This document shows, one piece after another, positions 26,490 to 33,768 of a DNA stretch of 64,000 bases (positions within the stretch are counted from its first letter, which is position 1; each line of letters starts with the position of its first letter). The stretch is taken from positions 62,001 through 126,000 of the forward strand of contig NZ_SJSK01000008.1 in NCBI RefSeq assembly GCF_004331645.1, given 5' to 3'. The position numbers and the translations under genes are program-made. The DNA comes from Pedobacter frigiditerrae (GTDB taxonomy: Bacteria; Bacteroidota; Bacteroidia; Sphingobacteriales; Sphingobacteriaceae). The notes under the pieces were generated by a model, which worked only from the letters and a program-made list of their open reading frames with translations, did not search any database and was not told the origin of the DNA.

Positions 26490-28439
26490 ATGTTCGATAA
26501 ACTATTTAGAAAGAAATCAATTTCAAAGATTTTAGAAGATGCTGCAAAAGGTTATGGCGACCATGGCGATTCGCTTCATAAAACTTTAGGTGTAAGAGAT
26601 TTAACGGCATTTGGTATTGCCGCAATTATTGGTGCTGGTATTTTTAGCACTATTGGTAAAGCAAGTGCAGACGGCGGTCCGGCAGTAATTTTCCTTTTTA
26701 TCTTTACTGCTATTGCTTGTAGTTTTGCTGCTTTTGCCTATGCAGAATTTGCATCTATGGTACCGGTTTCTGGAAGTGCGTATACTTACTCTTATGTAGC
26801 TTTTGGCGAATTAGTGGCTTGGATTATAGGTTGGTCGTTAATCATGGAATATGGCATTGGAAACATTACAGTAGCCATTTCTTGGTCAGATTACTTCACA
26901 GGATTACTATCCTCCATTCGAATACCGGCACTAGGTATAGATGGCATTAATATCCCTGATTGGGCAACAATGGATTATTTAACCGCTTATAATGGTCACG
27001 CACATGCGGATGCCTTGTTAAATGCTGGAAAAAGCATGGCCAATTTGGATGATGCTACTCGCATCGCAAACAACGCTTGGGTATCTGCCCCTACTATTGG
27101 GAGTTTTCATTTAGTGGCTGATTTACCTGCATTAGGTATCATTATTTTCATTACTTGGTTGGTTTATCGCGGAATGAAAGAATCTAGAAATGCAAGTAAT
27201 GCAATGGTAGTGGTTAAGTTAGCGGTTATTTTATTGGTGCTTGCAGTTGGCGTATTCTATGTTGACACCAAAAACTGGAACCCTTTTGCACCAAATGGTG
27301 TATCAGGAGTTTTGAAAGGTGTTTCTGCCGTTTTCTTTGCATACATAGGTTTTGATGCCATTTCTACTACTGCAGAGGAATGTAAAAATCCACAAAGAGA
27401 TTTACCCAGAGGGATGATGTGGGCAATTATCATTTGTACCGTTTTATATGTTGCCATTGCCTTAGTTTTAACAGGGATTGTAAAATCTGATACTTTAGCC
27501 GTAGGTGATCCATTGGCATTTGTTTTTGATCAAATTGATTTAAAACTAATGAGTGGCATTATTGCCGTAAGTGCTGTATTTGCAATGGCGAGTGTGCTAT
27601 TGGTTTTTCAAATGGGGCAACCACGTATCTGGATGAGCATGAGCCGTGATGGTTTATTGCCAAAAAAATTCTCTAAAATTCACCCTAAATACAAAACACC
27701 TTCATTTGCAACTATTGTAGTTGGTTTCGTAGTTGCGGTTCCTTCCTTATTCATGAACTTAACTATTGTTACCGATTTATGTTCTATAGGTACCTTATTT
27801 GCCTTTGTATTGGTTTGCGCTGGCGTATTGGTTTTACAAAACAGACCTGGTGTACAAAGAGGGAAATTCAAAATTCCTTATGTTAATTCTAAGTTCATTA
27901 TACCTTTAGTGTTTATTGGTGTTATTGTAGTTTGTTTGGTGAAATTTAAAGCCGAAACGACCGATTTCATCACTAATAAAACAAAGATCATTGAGCCTAC
28001 AATATTTATTAAATCTTTGTCAGACCAAGAAATTGCTACTGTTAAAAGCGAAATAAGTGCAAGTCCGGTTGTTTTGCAAGGCAAACAAATTGATGCAGAA
28101 GCTTATTTAACAAATCTAACACCTGCACAATACGAAGACTTCATGACTAAGTCTTCTATTGAAACCGACAAAAAATTTGAAGGTGGTTGGTCGTTATTTA
28201 AACACAAAATCCCGATGTGGATTTTCTTGATTATCTGTCTTGTTATTTCTTATTACTGTGTAACTAAAAATCTATCGCTTATACCTGTTTTAGGCTTATT
28301 AAGCTGTTTGTACATGATGTGTGAGCTAGGTATTTCTAACTGGATTGGTTTTGGAATTTGGCTGGTTATTGGTTTGGTGGTTTATTTCGCCTATGGCTAT
28401 AAGCATAGCAAGTTGGGGCAGAAGATTGCTGAAGGGTAA
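26490..28439 (+). CDS. APC-superfamily amino acid permease
   Basis: This is a 649-residue inner-membrane transporter. The N-terminus has GVRDLTAFGIAAIIGAGIF, the usual helix-1 break of APC permeases, then FAAFAYAEFASMVPVSGSAY and FFAYIGFDAISTTAEE, as in the cationic amino acid transporter/YfnA group. Two hydrophilic inserts are unusual: about 150-205, and about 490-570 between late helices, rich in charged residues. These make it ~150-200 residues longer than YfnA-type proteins. The substrate is unknown. A spacer with period-11 repeats lies upstream. Confidence 0.87.
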   Translation: MFDKLFRKKSISKILEDAAKGYGDHGDSLHKTLGVRDLTAFGIAAIIGAGIFSTIGKASADGGPAVIFLFIFTAIACSFAAFAYAEFASMVPVSGSAYTYSYVAFGELVAWIIGWSLIMEYGIGNITVAISWSDYFTGLLSSIRIPALGIDGINIPDWATMDYLTAYNGHAHADALLNAGKSMANLDDATRIANNAWVSAPTIGSFHLVADLPALGIIIFITWLVYRGMKESRNASNAMVVVKLAVILLVLAVGVFYVDTKNWNPFAPNGVSGVLKGVSAVFFAYIGFDAISTTAEECKNPQRDLPRGMMWAIIICTVLYVAIALVLTGIVKSDTLAVGDPLAFVFDQIDLKLMSGIIAVSAVFAMASVLLVFQMGQPRIWMSMSRDGLLPKKFSKIHPKYKTPSFATIVVGFVVAVPSLFMNLTIVTDLCSIGTLFAFVLVCAGVLVLQNRPGVQRGKFKIPYVNSKFIIPLVFIGVIVVCLVKFKAETTDFITNKTKIIEPTIFIKSLSDQEIATVKSEISASPVVLQGKQIDAEAYLTNLTPAQYEDFMTKSSIETDKKFEGGWSLFKHKIPMWIFLIICLVISYYCVTKNLSLIPVLGLLSCLYMMCELGISNWIGFGIWLVIGLVVYFAYGYKHSKLGQKIAEG

Positions 28440-28627
28440 CTAACGCTATAACAGTATAAAAAACGCAATTCGAAAATTAAGTTAACATACTAAATATCAA
28501 TCGATTAACGTAATAATTAGTAAAGATTGGATTGCGTCTATTTAAGAGTTAGGTGCAATACTGGGTGCATACCCACCATGGCATAAAACCCTTTTCCTTG
28601 CCATGAAAATTTTAGTAAATTCGAGCA

Positions 28628-29116
28628 ATGAAAAACGAAATAAAAAATATTGTAGTTTCAATCCTTATTATTTTTACGTTTTCTGCGGCCAGATCCGATA
28701 ATCAAACAAATGAATTATTATACATAACTCATGTAAATAAGCTAAAACTAACAACCGTTGACAGTAAATGTGGAGAATGGGGTGGTGACAAAAGAATTGT
28801 AACCATTTATAGAGATAGCTTCAAAGGACAGCTTTTAGCGGATTATGTGGAAGAGACAAAAGATTGTAATTCAGATAAAAAGAATAAGATTACCAAATCA
28901 ATCAAACGGATTAAATTAAATCAACAAGACAAGAGCTTAATTATTAGTTGCATAAATGAGTTGTTCGCTAATAAGTTAAACAGGGAAGATTATCCATCGC
29001 ATAGTGGATTATTAAATCAGGCCTTATTAACTGATTCATCCATAAATATTCAAGACTTTCCAGCAAAAAAATGGGAGAAATTCACACTTTTAATAACCAA
29101 GCTAAAAGCCAAGTAA
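28628..29116 (+). CDS. Hypothetical secreted protein (cassette gene)
   Basis: I do not recognise the family. The protein has 162 residues with a probable signal peptide (hydrophobic IVVSILIIFTFSAARS near the N-terminus). The mature part contains CGEWGGDKR and a second cysteine in ETKDCNSDKKN, which could form a disulfide, and is rich in lysine. It is the only gene of the proposed cassette and reads toward the attC-like site, as cassette genes usually do. TAAATTCG, one mismatch from a -7 box, lies just before the ATG. Function unknown. Confidence 0.65.
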   Translation: MKNEIKNIVVSILIIFTFSAARSDNQTNELLYITHVNKLKLTTVDSKCGEWGGDKRIVTIYRDSFKGQLLADYVEETKDCNSDKKNKITKSIKRIKLNQQDKSLIISCINELFANKLNREDYPSHSGLLNQALLTDSSINIQDFPAKKWEKFTLLITKLKAK

Positions 29117-29120
29117 CTGC

Positions 29121-29228
29121 ACCTAACAGGGGTTTGGCAAAACTTGGTGGAAGTTCTTCTTTGACCGTCCAGTTTTCTATTAATTTTATGCAAGCCAACA
29201 AGCTTCGCCAATCCCCGAGGCGTTAGCA
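29121..29228 (+). repeat. attC-like recombination site
   Basis: This is a 108-bp imperfect palindrome. R'' is ACCTAAC (29121-29127), matching RYYYAAC. L'' is GGGGTTTGGC (29129-29138) and pairs with L' GCCAATCCCC (29207-29216) with one mismatch. R' is GTTAGCA (29222-29228), close to GTTRRRY. The R-L spacers are 1 and 5 nt. Box order, asymmetry and length match integron attC sites. Confidence 0.6.
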
Positions 29229-29237
29229 GTAAAGTGT

Positions 29238-29510
29238 ATGGAACAGACAACTAACAAATATGGAAACCAGTATTTAGAACTTGCACACAAAGCTAGCTCT
29301 TCTCATAAGACAGAAATCTTGACTACTGACTTATGTGGTTGCTTTTATTGTGAGCAGACATTTTTGCCCAGTGAAATTGAAGAATGGATTGAAGAAAAAA
29401 TTGGAGAGACAGCAATTTGCCCAAAATGTGGAATAGACTCTGTTTTGAGTTCTAAATTCCCAATAACAGACAAACTATTTTTAGACAAAATGAACAAATA
29501 TTGGTTTTGA
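29238..29510 (+). CDS. Small zinc-ribbon protein
   Basis: This 90-residue cytoplasmic protein has two paired-cysteine knuckles, GCFYCEQTF and AICPKCGIDS, about 25 residues apart, so it probably binds one zinc ion. The rest is helical and acidic around EIEEWIEEKIGE. Function unknown. It starts 10 bp after the R' box of the attC-like site and so would be the first gene of the next cassette. That cassette appears truncated, because no matching R'' box follows. Confidence 0.7.
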   Translation: MEQTTNKYGNQYLELAHKASSSHKTEILTTDLCGCFYCEQTFLPSEIEEWIEEKIGETAICPKCGIDSVLSSKFPITDKLFLDKMNKYWF

Positions 29511-29513
29511 ATA

Positions 29514-29624
29514 ATGAGAACACAAATAATGTACATAGAAAGCGAGAGTGGTGAAGATACACTAATCGGAGAAGTAAGAATTCGCCTATCGGTCGGTGTC
29601 TCACCGCCCGAAATAAATGACTAG
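29514..29624 (+). pseudogene. Possible truncated small ORF interrupted by a palindromic repeat
   Basis: A 36-codon frame opens three bases after the zinc-ribbon stop and begins MRTQIMYIESESG. From memory, the start resembles a small protein family often seen in gene cassettes, but after about 23 codons it runs into the 29589-29611 hairpin repeat and ends shortly after. I read it as the 5' remnant of a cassette gene cut off at the repeat. It could also be a chance ORF. Confidence 0.3.
29589..29611. repeat. 23-bp hairpin repeat, copy 1
   Basis: TCGGTCGGTG, a 3-nt loop (TCT) and CACCGCCCGA form a 10-bp stem with one mismatch. Related 10-3-10 hairpins occur at 49591-49613 and 51307-51329. All three are at borders of accessory genes. 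Confidence 0.7.
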
Positions 29625-29648
29625 TAAAACTAAACTGAGAATCAACAA

Positions 29649-30506
29649 TTGAATATGTATATCTTTAGATGGCTTACAATTCTGTTTTTATTTGTTGCAT
29701 TGCACGCACAGTCGCAGCATACGGAGTCTTATAAATATCCACCAAGTGAGGTTGTGACGATTCACTCGAAGGTTTTAAACGAAGATCGCAAGGTGTATGT
29801 TCATTGCCCTAAAGTAGATTCTACGGATTTAAACAAACGATTTCCAGTATTATATTTAATGGATGCTGACAATCATTTTGAACTGCTTGCTCAGTATGTC
29901 GATTATCTTAGTAGACCAGATGTTTTAGCAATGCCGAAGATGATTGTTGTTGGCATCGCAAATACAAACCGAACAAGAGACCTTACACCAACAAGTAGCA
30001 TAACTAACTATATGGGTAAACCAGATAGTAGCTCGTATAAACTTAGTGGTGGGAACGAAAGTTTTTTACAATTCATTGAGAAAGAATTGATTCCAATGAT
30101 TGACAAAAATTACAAAACAGAACCCTACAAAATTTTTGCAGGGCATTCCTTTGGGGGAATTTCAGCTCTTAATTGTATGTTAACCTATCCAGATATGTTT
30201 AATGCTTATATTGCTGTAAGCCCATCGCTTTGGTGGGACAATGAGTATCTTTTAAAATTGACCGATGAAAAACTAAAAGAAGGCTCAGTATTAAACAAAA
30301 AGCTTTTTTACAGTAACGGAAATGAAGGTGGTAATAATTCGTTTTTTCATAAAGGTTTATTAAAATTGGATTCGACAATAGCTAATAAAAAGCTAAAGAG
30401 ATTAGATTACGTGTATAAACATTACTCAACCGAAACACACATGACAGAACCAGTTGTAGCTTATTTCGATGCACTGCGATTTATTTTTAAGGATTGGGGA
30501 AAGTAG
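29649..30506 (+). CDS. Secreted alpha/beta-hydrolase (esterase D/IroE-like)
   Basis: This 285-residue protein has a signal peptide ending near HAQSQ and the esterase-D-like fold. FPVLYLMDADNHFE is the usual early strand, FAGHSFGGISAL holds the nucleophile serine, and a late TETHMTEP supplies the probable catalytic histidine. Relatives hydrolyse ester bonds, including those of siderophores, but nothing here points to a specific substrate. It lies in the accessory region directly after the hairpin repeat and is probably periplasmic. Confidence 0.78.
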   Translation: MNMYIFRWLTILFLFVALHAQSQHTESYKYPPSEVVTIHSKVLNEDRKVYVHCPKVDSTDLNKRFPVLYLMDADNHFELLAQYVDYLSRPDVLAMPKMIVVGIANTNRTRDLTPTSSITNYMGKPDSSSYKLSGGNESFLQFIEKELIPMIDKNYKTEPYKIFAGHSFGGISALNCMLTYPDMFNAYIAVSPSLWWDNEYLLKLTDEKLKEGSVLNKKLFYSNGNEGGNNSFFHKGLLKLDSTIANKKLKRLDYVYKHYSTETHMTEPVVAYFDALRFIFKDWGK

Positions 30507-30569
30507 CGCTAAGGGCAAGATTTAAAAAAGAATAAATTTAAAATACTCAATAGACAAAAGAATTAGAAA

Positions 30570-31313
30570 ATGGAATTCTCACCATTCAACAATATTATTA
30601 AACTTTGTCTTCAAGGCATGGAGATGGAGGAAAAAGAAAAACCAGAAGAAGCACTCAAATTATTTCAACAAGGGTGGGATGAAGCAACTAATGATTTTGA
30701 AAAGTTTCTTGCAGCTCATTATGTGGCCCGATGTCAAAAAGATGTTTCCGACAATTTGAAATGGCTAGAAATTGCTTTGCAGTTTGCATTAAAAACAAAT
30801 GATGACTCCGTTAAAAGTGCATTCCCCTCTCTGTATTTCAACATTGCTAAATGTTATGAAAATCTAGGAGACTTTGAGAATGCAAAAAAGAACCAGGAAT
30901 TAGGAGCTATGTTTAAGGAAAACCCCTCAGACAAAGGGCCTTTTTATCATGGTACAAGAGCAGACTTACAAGTTAACGACCTACTAACAGCAGGTGGGAT
31001 TTCTAATTACCAATCTGAAATAAAAATGAATCATATTTATTTCACCGCCCTGGTTAATGGAGCGGGGTTAGCAGCTGCACTAGCAAAAGGTGAAGGAATT
31101 GAACGTATATATATCGTTGAGCCAACAGGGAATTTTGAGAATGACCCAAATCTTACGGATAAAAAATTTCCAGGGAATCCTACTCGATCCTATCGTTCAC
31201 AGGCACCATTAAAGATTATTGGAGAAGTAACAGAATGGGCTAGACAAACACCAGAGCAGCTTGAAAAATTTAGAGAGAAATTGGCGAACAATAAAGGAGA
31301 AATCATTAATTAG
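30570..31313 (+). CDS. arr: TPR-fused rifampin ADP-ribosyltransferase (Arr)
   Basis: Residues ~124-247 match Arr, which inactivates rifamycins by NAD-dependent ADP-ribosylation. FYHGTRADLQ carries the catalytic histidine (about 127), HIYFTAL the tyrosine (about 157), and YIVEPTGNFENDPNLTD the aspartate (about 192), followed by KKFPGNPTRSYRS. Known small Arr enzymes are about 140 residues, so the first ~120 residues here are extra. They are helical and read like TPR units (KPEEALKLFQQGWDEA; PSLYFNIAKCYENLGDFENA). The fusion suggests a protein partner or regulation. The gene sits in an accessory region. Confidence 0.85.
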   Translation: MEFSPFNNIIKLCLQGMEMEEKEKPEEALKLFQQGWDEATNDFEKFLAAHYVARCQKDVSDNLKWLEIALQFALKTNDDSVKSAFPSLYFNIAKCYENLGDFENAKKNQELGAMFKENPSDKGPFYHGTRADLQVNDLLTAGGISNYQSEIKMNHIYFTALVNGAGLAAALAKGEGIERIYIVEPTGNFENDPNLTDKKFPGNPTRSYRSQAPLKIIGEVTEWARQTPEQLEKFREKLANNKGEIIN

Positions 31314-31348
31314 CCTTGCGCCGCGAGAAAAAGTAATTATAAGGAGAT

Positions 31349-32020
31349 ATGGAAGACTTTAAACTTGAAAACATTGACCATGGAGATATAGAAGACTTAC
31401 TTGAAGAAGTAGAAAAATCGTTTAACATCAAATTTGTAGGGAATGAACTTATTGGAATTAGGAACTTCGGAGAACTATGTGACCATATTACCAAAAAAAT
31501 TCAACTTGAAGATATAGATGACTGCACCAGCCAACAAGCATTCTATAAGTTGAGAAATGTAATCTCAACGGAATTAAGTGTTAATCAAAAAGAAATAACA
31601 ATAAAACGAAAGCTTGAAGAACTCTTTCCGAAGAAAATTAGACGATCGAATCTAAAAAAGATTGAGGAGAAACTAGGTTTTAAATTAAAAATCCTGACTG
31701 CACCGAATTGGGTGATGTTTCCATTAATAGTAATCTTTCTCTTATCATTTATTTGCTTTTTTTTCAGCTGGAAAATTGCCTTGTCAGGAATTGCATTTTC
31801 AACACTTGGATTTTGGATGGCGGATATGACGGCAAATGAAATCGAGTTAGAAAATGTGGGACAATTAGTTGAAAGAATGACAAGGGAGAACTATTTACAA
31901 TCTAGAAGAAAACAAGAAACGTTTAACAAAAAGGAAATCGAAAAGGTATTGAGAGATTGGTTCAGTGATAAATTAGGCCTTGAGAAAACTAAACTGACTA
32001 GAGATGCAAAATTCTTATAA
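31349..32020 (+). CDS. Membrane protein with a degenerate acyl-carrier-like N-terminus
   Basis: This 223-residue protein is of unknown family. Residues ~10-50 (DIEDLLEEVEKSFNIKF, then NFGELCDHI) resemble an acyl carrier protein helix II-III region, but where ACPs have the DSL phosphopantetheine serine this protein has DHG, so it cannot carry the cofactor there. Two membrane helices follow (about 115-155), then a charged C-terminal cytoplasmic part. It starts 35 bp after arr on the same strand. Function unknown; a protein-interaction role is possible. Confidence 0.6.
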   Translation: MEDFKLENIDHGDIEDLLEEVEKSFNIKFVGNELIGIRNFGELCDHITKKIQLEDIDDCTSQQAFYKLRNVISTELSVNQKEITIKRKLEELFPKKIRRSNLKKIEEKLGFKLKILTAPNWVMFPLIVIFLLSFICFFFSWKIALSGIAFSTLGFWMADMTANEIELENVGQLVERMTRENYLQSRRKQETFNKKEIEKVLRDWFSDKLGLEKTKLTRDAKFL

Positions 32021-32132
32021 TCTTTACACCTTCTCCAATACCTAAACAGGTGCTTTCAACCTGAGCAATTAACTATACAAATAATTAAGCATTTTAGTAT
32101 ATTTAGCGTTAATGGTTGATAAAACTTAAATC

Positions 32133-32513
32133 ATGACAGCAATACAAAAATCTTTACCAAAATGGATACTTATCGTATCAGCCCTATTCGCCATAATGGA
32201 GATAGCGGTAAGTATATCGTTATTTCTTTCACCACAATCGGTGATGGAAACGGTAGATTTAAACGCAAAAGGTGTAGACTATGTGGTTAATATGTGGGCT
32301 GTCAGACAATTTGCCCTTGGTTTTATATTTGCTTTTGCAACATTTAAGAAATCAATTCCGATGTTAACAATTGCCTATATTTTCTTTTTAGTCATGTTTA
32401 TTGGTGATTTATTTATTGGAATTTCTCAAAAAGAAAATTCACTGATCATTGCCGCTGTAGTTATGTGCGCTATTTCTGCAACAATGTTGTTTGTAATAAA
32501 TAAGAGAAAGTAA
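32133..32513 (+). CDS. Small four-helix membrane protein
   Basis: This 126-residue inner-membrane protein has four hydrophobic helices and short loops, and I do not recognise a motif. A conserved-looking NMWAVRQFALGFIFA segment lies in helix 2. The preceding 112-bp gap has no clear promoter box. It is probably not an enzyme. It stands between the accessory region and the acyltransferase gene. Confidence 0.55.
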   Translation: MTAIQKSLPKWILIVSALFAIMEIAVSISLFLSPQSVMETVDLNAKGVDYVVNMWAVRQFALGFIFAFATFKKSIPMLTIAYIFFLVMFIGDLFIGISQKENSLIIAAVVMCAISATMLFVINKRK

Positions 32514-32568
32514 TATTACATCAGCTTGGTTAAAACTTAGGTTTCTATGTACCTATGTCGTTTAATCT

Positions 32569-32576
32569 TACCTTTG
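32569..32576 (+). promoter_or_regulatory. -7 promoter element of the acyltransferase gene
   Basis: TACCTTTG is an exact match, six bases before the ATG at 32583. It lies downstream of an alternative ATG at 32547, which argues that the later start is used. Confidence 0.6.
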
Positions 32577-32582
32577 TCGAGA

Positions 32583-33629
32583 ATGAGCGATTTTCAACAG
32601 AAGGAAGATACTTCTTGGCTAGATAATTTAAGGGTTGTAGCAACCATCAGTGTAATATTTCTTCACGTTGCTGCACCTTTTCTGTACAAATTTGATAAAA
32701 TATCAGGTTTTAATTGGTGGACAGCTAACGTATATGATAGCTTAGTGAGGTTTTGCGTTCCAATTTTTGTAATGATTACCGGAGCGCTACTTTTACCAAA
32801 AGATTATGAACTTAGCGACTATCTCAAAAAAAGAGTTACCCGCATTATTTTACCATTTATATTTTGGATTTCCATTTACCTCCTTCATGTATTAAGCACC
32901 TTAAAAAATGGATTTAAACTTCCGTTTTTGGAGATGTTAAATATTGGTTCTACTAAAATTGCTTATAAAACAACTTATCATTTTTGGTACATCTACATGA
33001 TTATTGGAATTTATTTATTCATTCCGATTTTATCAAAATGGGTAAAAAGAGCAACCGAAAAGGATATTATATATTTTCTAGTTCTTTGGGTTATTGCCAT
33101 TATTATAGCTAATCCATTATTCTTGAAACACATTCCAGATTTTAACCTAAAGTATTTCTCAGGATTTGTTGGCTATGTTGTTTTAGGTTATTATTTATCG
33201 ATTAGAAATTTTGAAAAGGTAAAGCACATCAGAACCATATCCTTTTTCATTTTTACAACTGGTGTATTGCTTACCATTTTTGGCACCTACTTTCTATCGA
33301 TATCTAATGGGCGTTTTACCATCGATTTATACACCTATTTTTCACCAAATGTGGTAATTGCTGCCATAGGATTATTTCTATTCTTTAAACATACAAACTT
33401 GGTTAATCCGCAATTAAAAGTTATTAGAAAATTCACTAACAAACATAGTTTTGGGATATATTTCGTCCACATTCTAGTGTTATATTATTTGAGCAGGTTT
33501 GGAGTGAATGGCGCTGTATTTGGAGTGGTTTTCGGCATTCCATTAACCACCATACTTTGTTTAGCTATCTCAGGATTGATTATTTACTTACTTAAGAAAT
33601 TGCCATTTGGTGATAAGTTGGCAGGGTAA
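32583..33629 (+). CDS. Membrane acyltransferase (acyltransferase 3 family)
   Basis: This protein of about 348 residues has ten or so membrane helices. The start SWLDNLRVVATISVIFLHVAAP has the family's early D-x-LR and the conserved histidine at the end of helix 1, and MITGALLLPKDY follows helix 2. Members O-acetylate or succinylate cell-surface sugars. The substrate is unknown, since no polysaccharide genes are adjacent. I start at 32583 rather than 32547 because a -7 box lies between and the longer form would add an odd hydrophobic leader. Confidence 0.82.
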   Translation: MSDFQQKEDTSWLDNLRVVATISVIFLHVAAPFLYKFDKISGFNWWTANVYDSLVRFCVPIFVMITGALLLPKDYELSDYLKKRVTRIILPFIFWISIYLLHVLSTLKNGFKLPFLEMLNIGSTKIAYKTTYHFWYIYMIIGIYLFIPILSKWVKRATEKDIIYFLVLWVIAIIIANPLFLKHIPDFNLKYFSGFVGYVVLGYYLSIRNFEKVKHIRTISFFIFTTGVLLTIFGTYFLSISNGRFTIDLYTYFSPNVVIAAIGLFLFFKHTNLVNPQLKVIRKFTNKHSFGIYFVHILVLYYLSRFGVNGAVFGVVFGIPLTTILCLAISGLIIYLLKKLPFGDKLAG

Positions 33630-33698
33630 GCTATATTTAACCACATAGAAACATAGGGCATATAAATTATTTGCAACCCTTCTTTTTGTTTAAAAATT

Positions 33699-33746
33699 AG
33701 CCACAGATTAACAGATTTTATAATTCTAATCTGGTAATCTGTGGCT
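33699..33746. terminator. Hairpin between convergent genes, probable bidirectional terminator
   Basis: The 19-nt arms at 33699-33717 and 33728-33746 pair with few mismatches (AGCCACAGATTA with TAATCTGTGGCT at the base). It lies between the stops of the acyltransferase and kup genes. Fragments of the same words occur in other spacers (3810-3827, 48155-48175), so it may be a co-opted repeat. The flanking T-runs are short. Confidence 0.55.
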
Positions 33747-33768
33747 ATAATATATCAACCAATACTAA

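Larger units (their letters stand above)
28548..29228 (+). mobile_element. Integron-like gene cassette without integrase
   Basis: The unit starts with GTTAGGTGCA (28548-28557), matching the attC R' consensus GTTRRRY. It encloses one plus-strand gene and ends with an attC-like palindrome whose R'' box, within TGCACCTAAC (29118-29127), is the exact 10-bp reverse complement of the unit's own start. This is the geometry expected of an inserted cassette, where the first bases of the cassette came from its own attC. The proposed cassette is 28549-29222. The next unit begins GTTAGCA at 29222. No integrase gene is in the window. Confidence 0.6.

Noticed and set aside
28440..32130. Accessory region as a prophage or conjugative element
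   Set aside because: No structural phage, replication, relaxase, transposase or integrase genes were found; only cassette-like and repeat features are seen.
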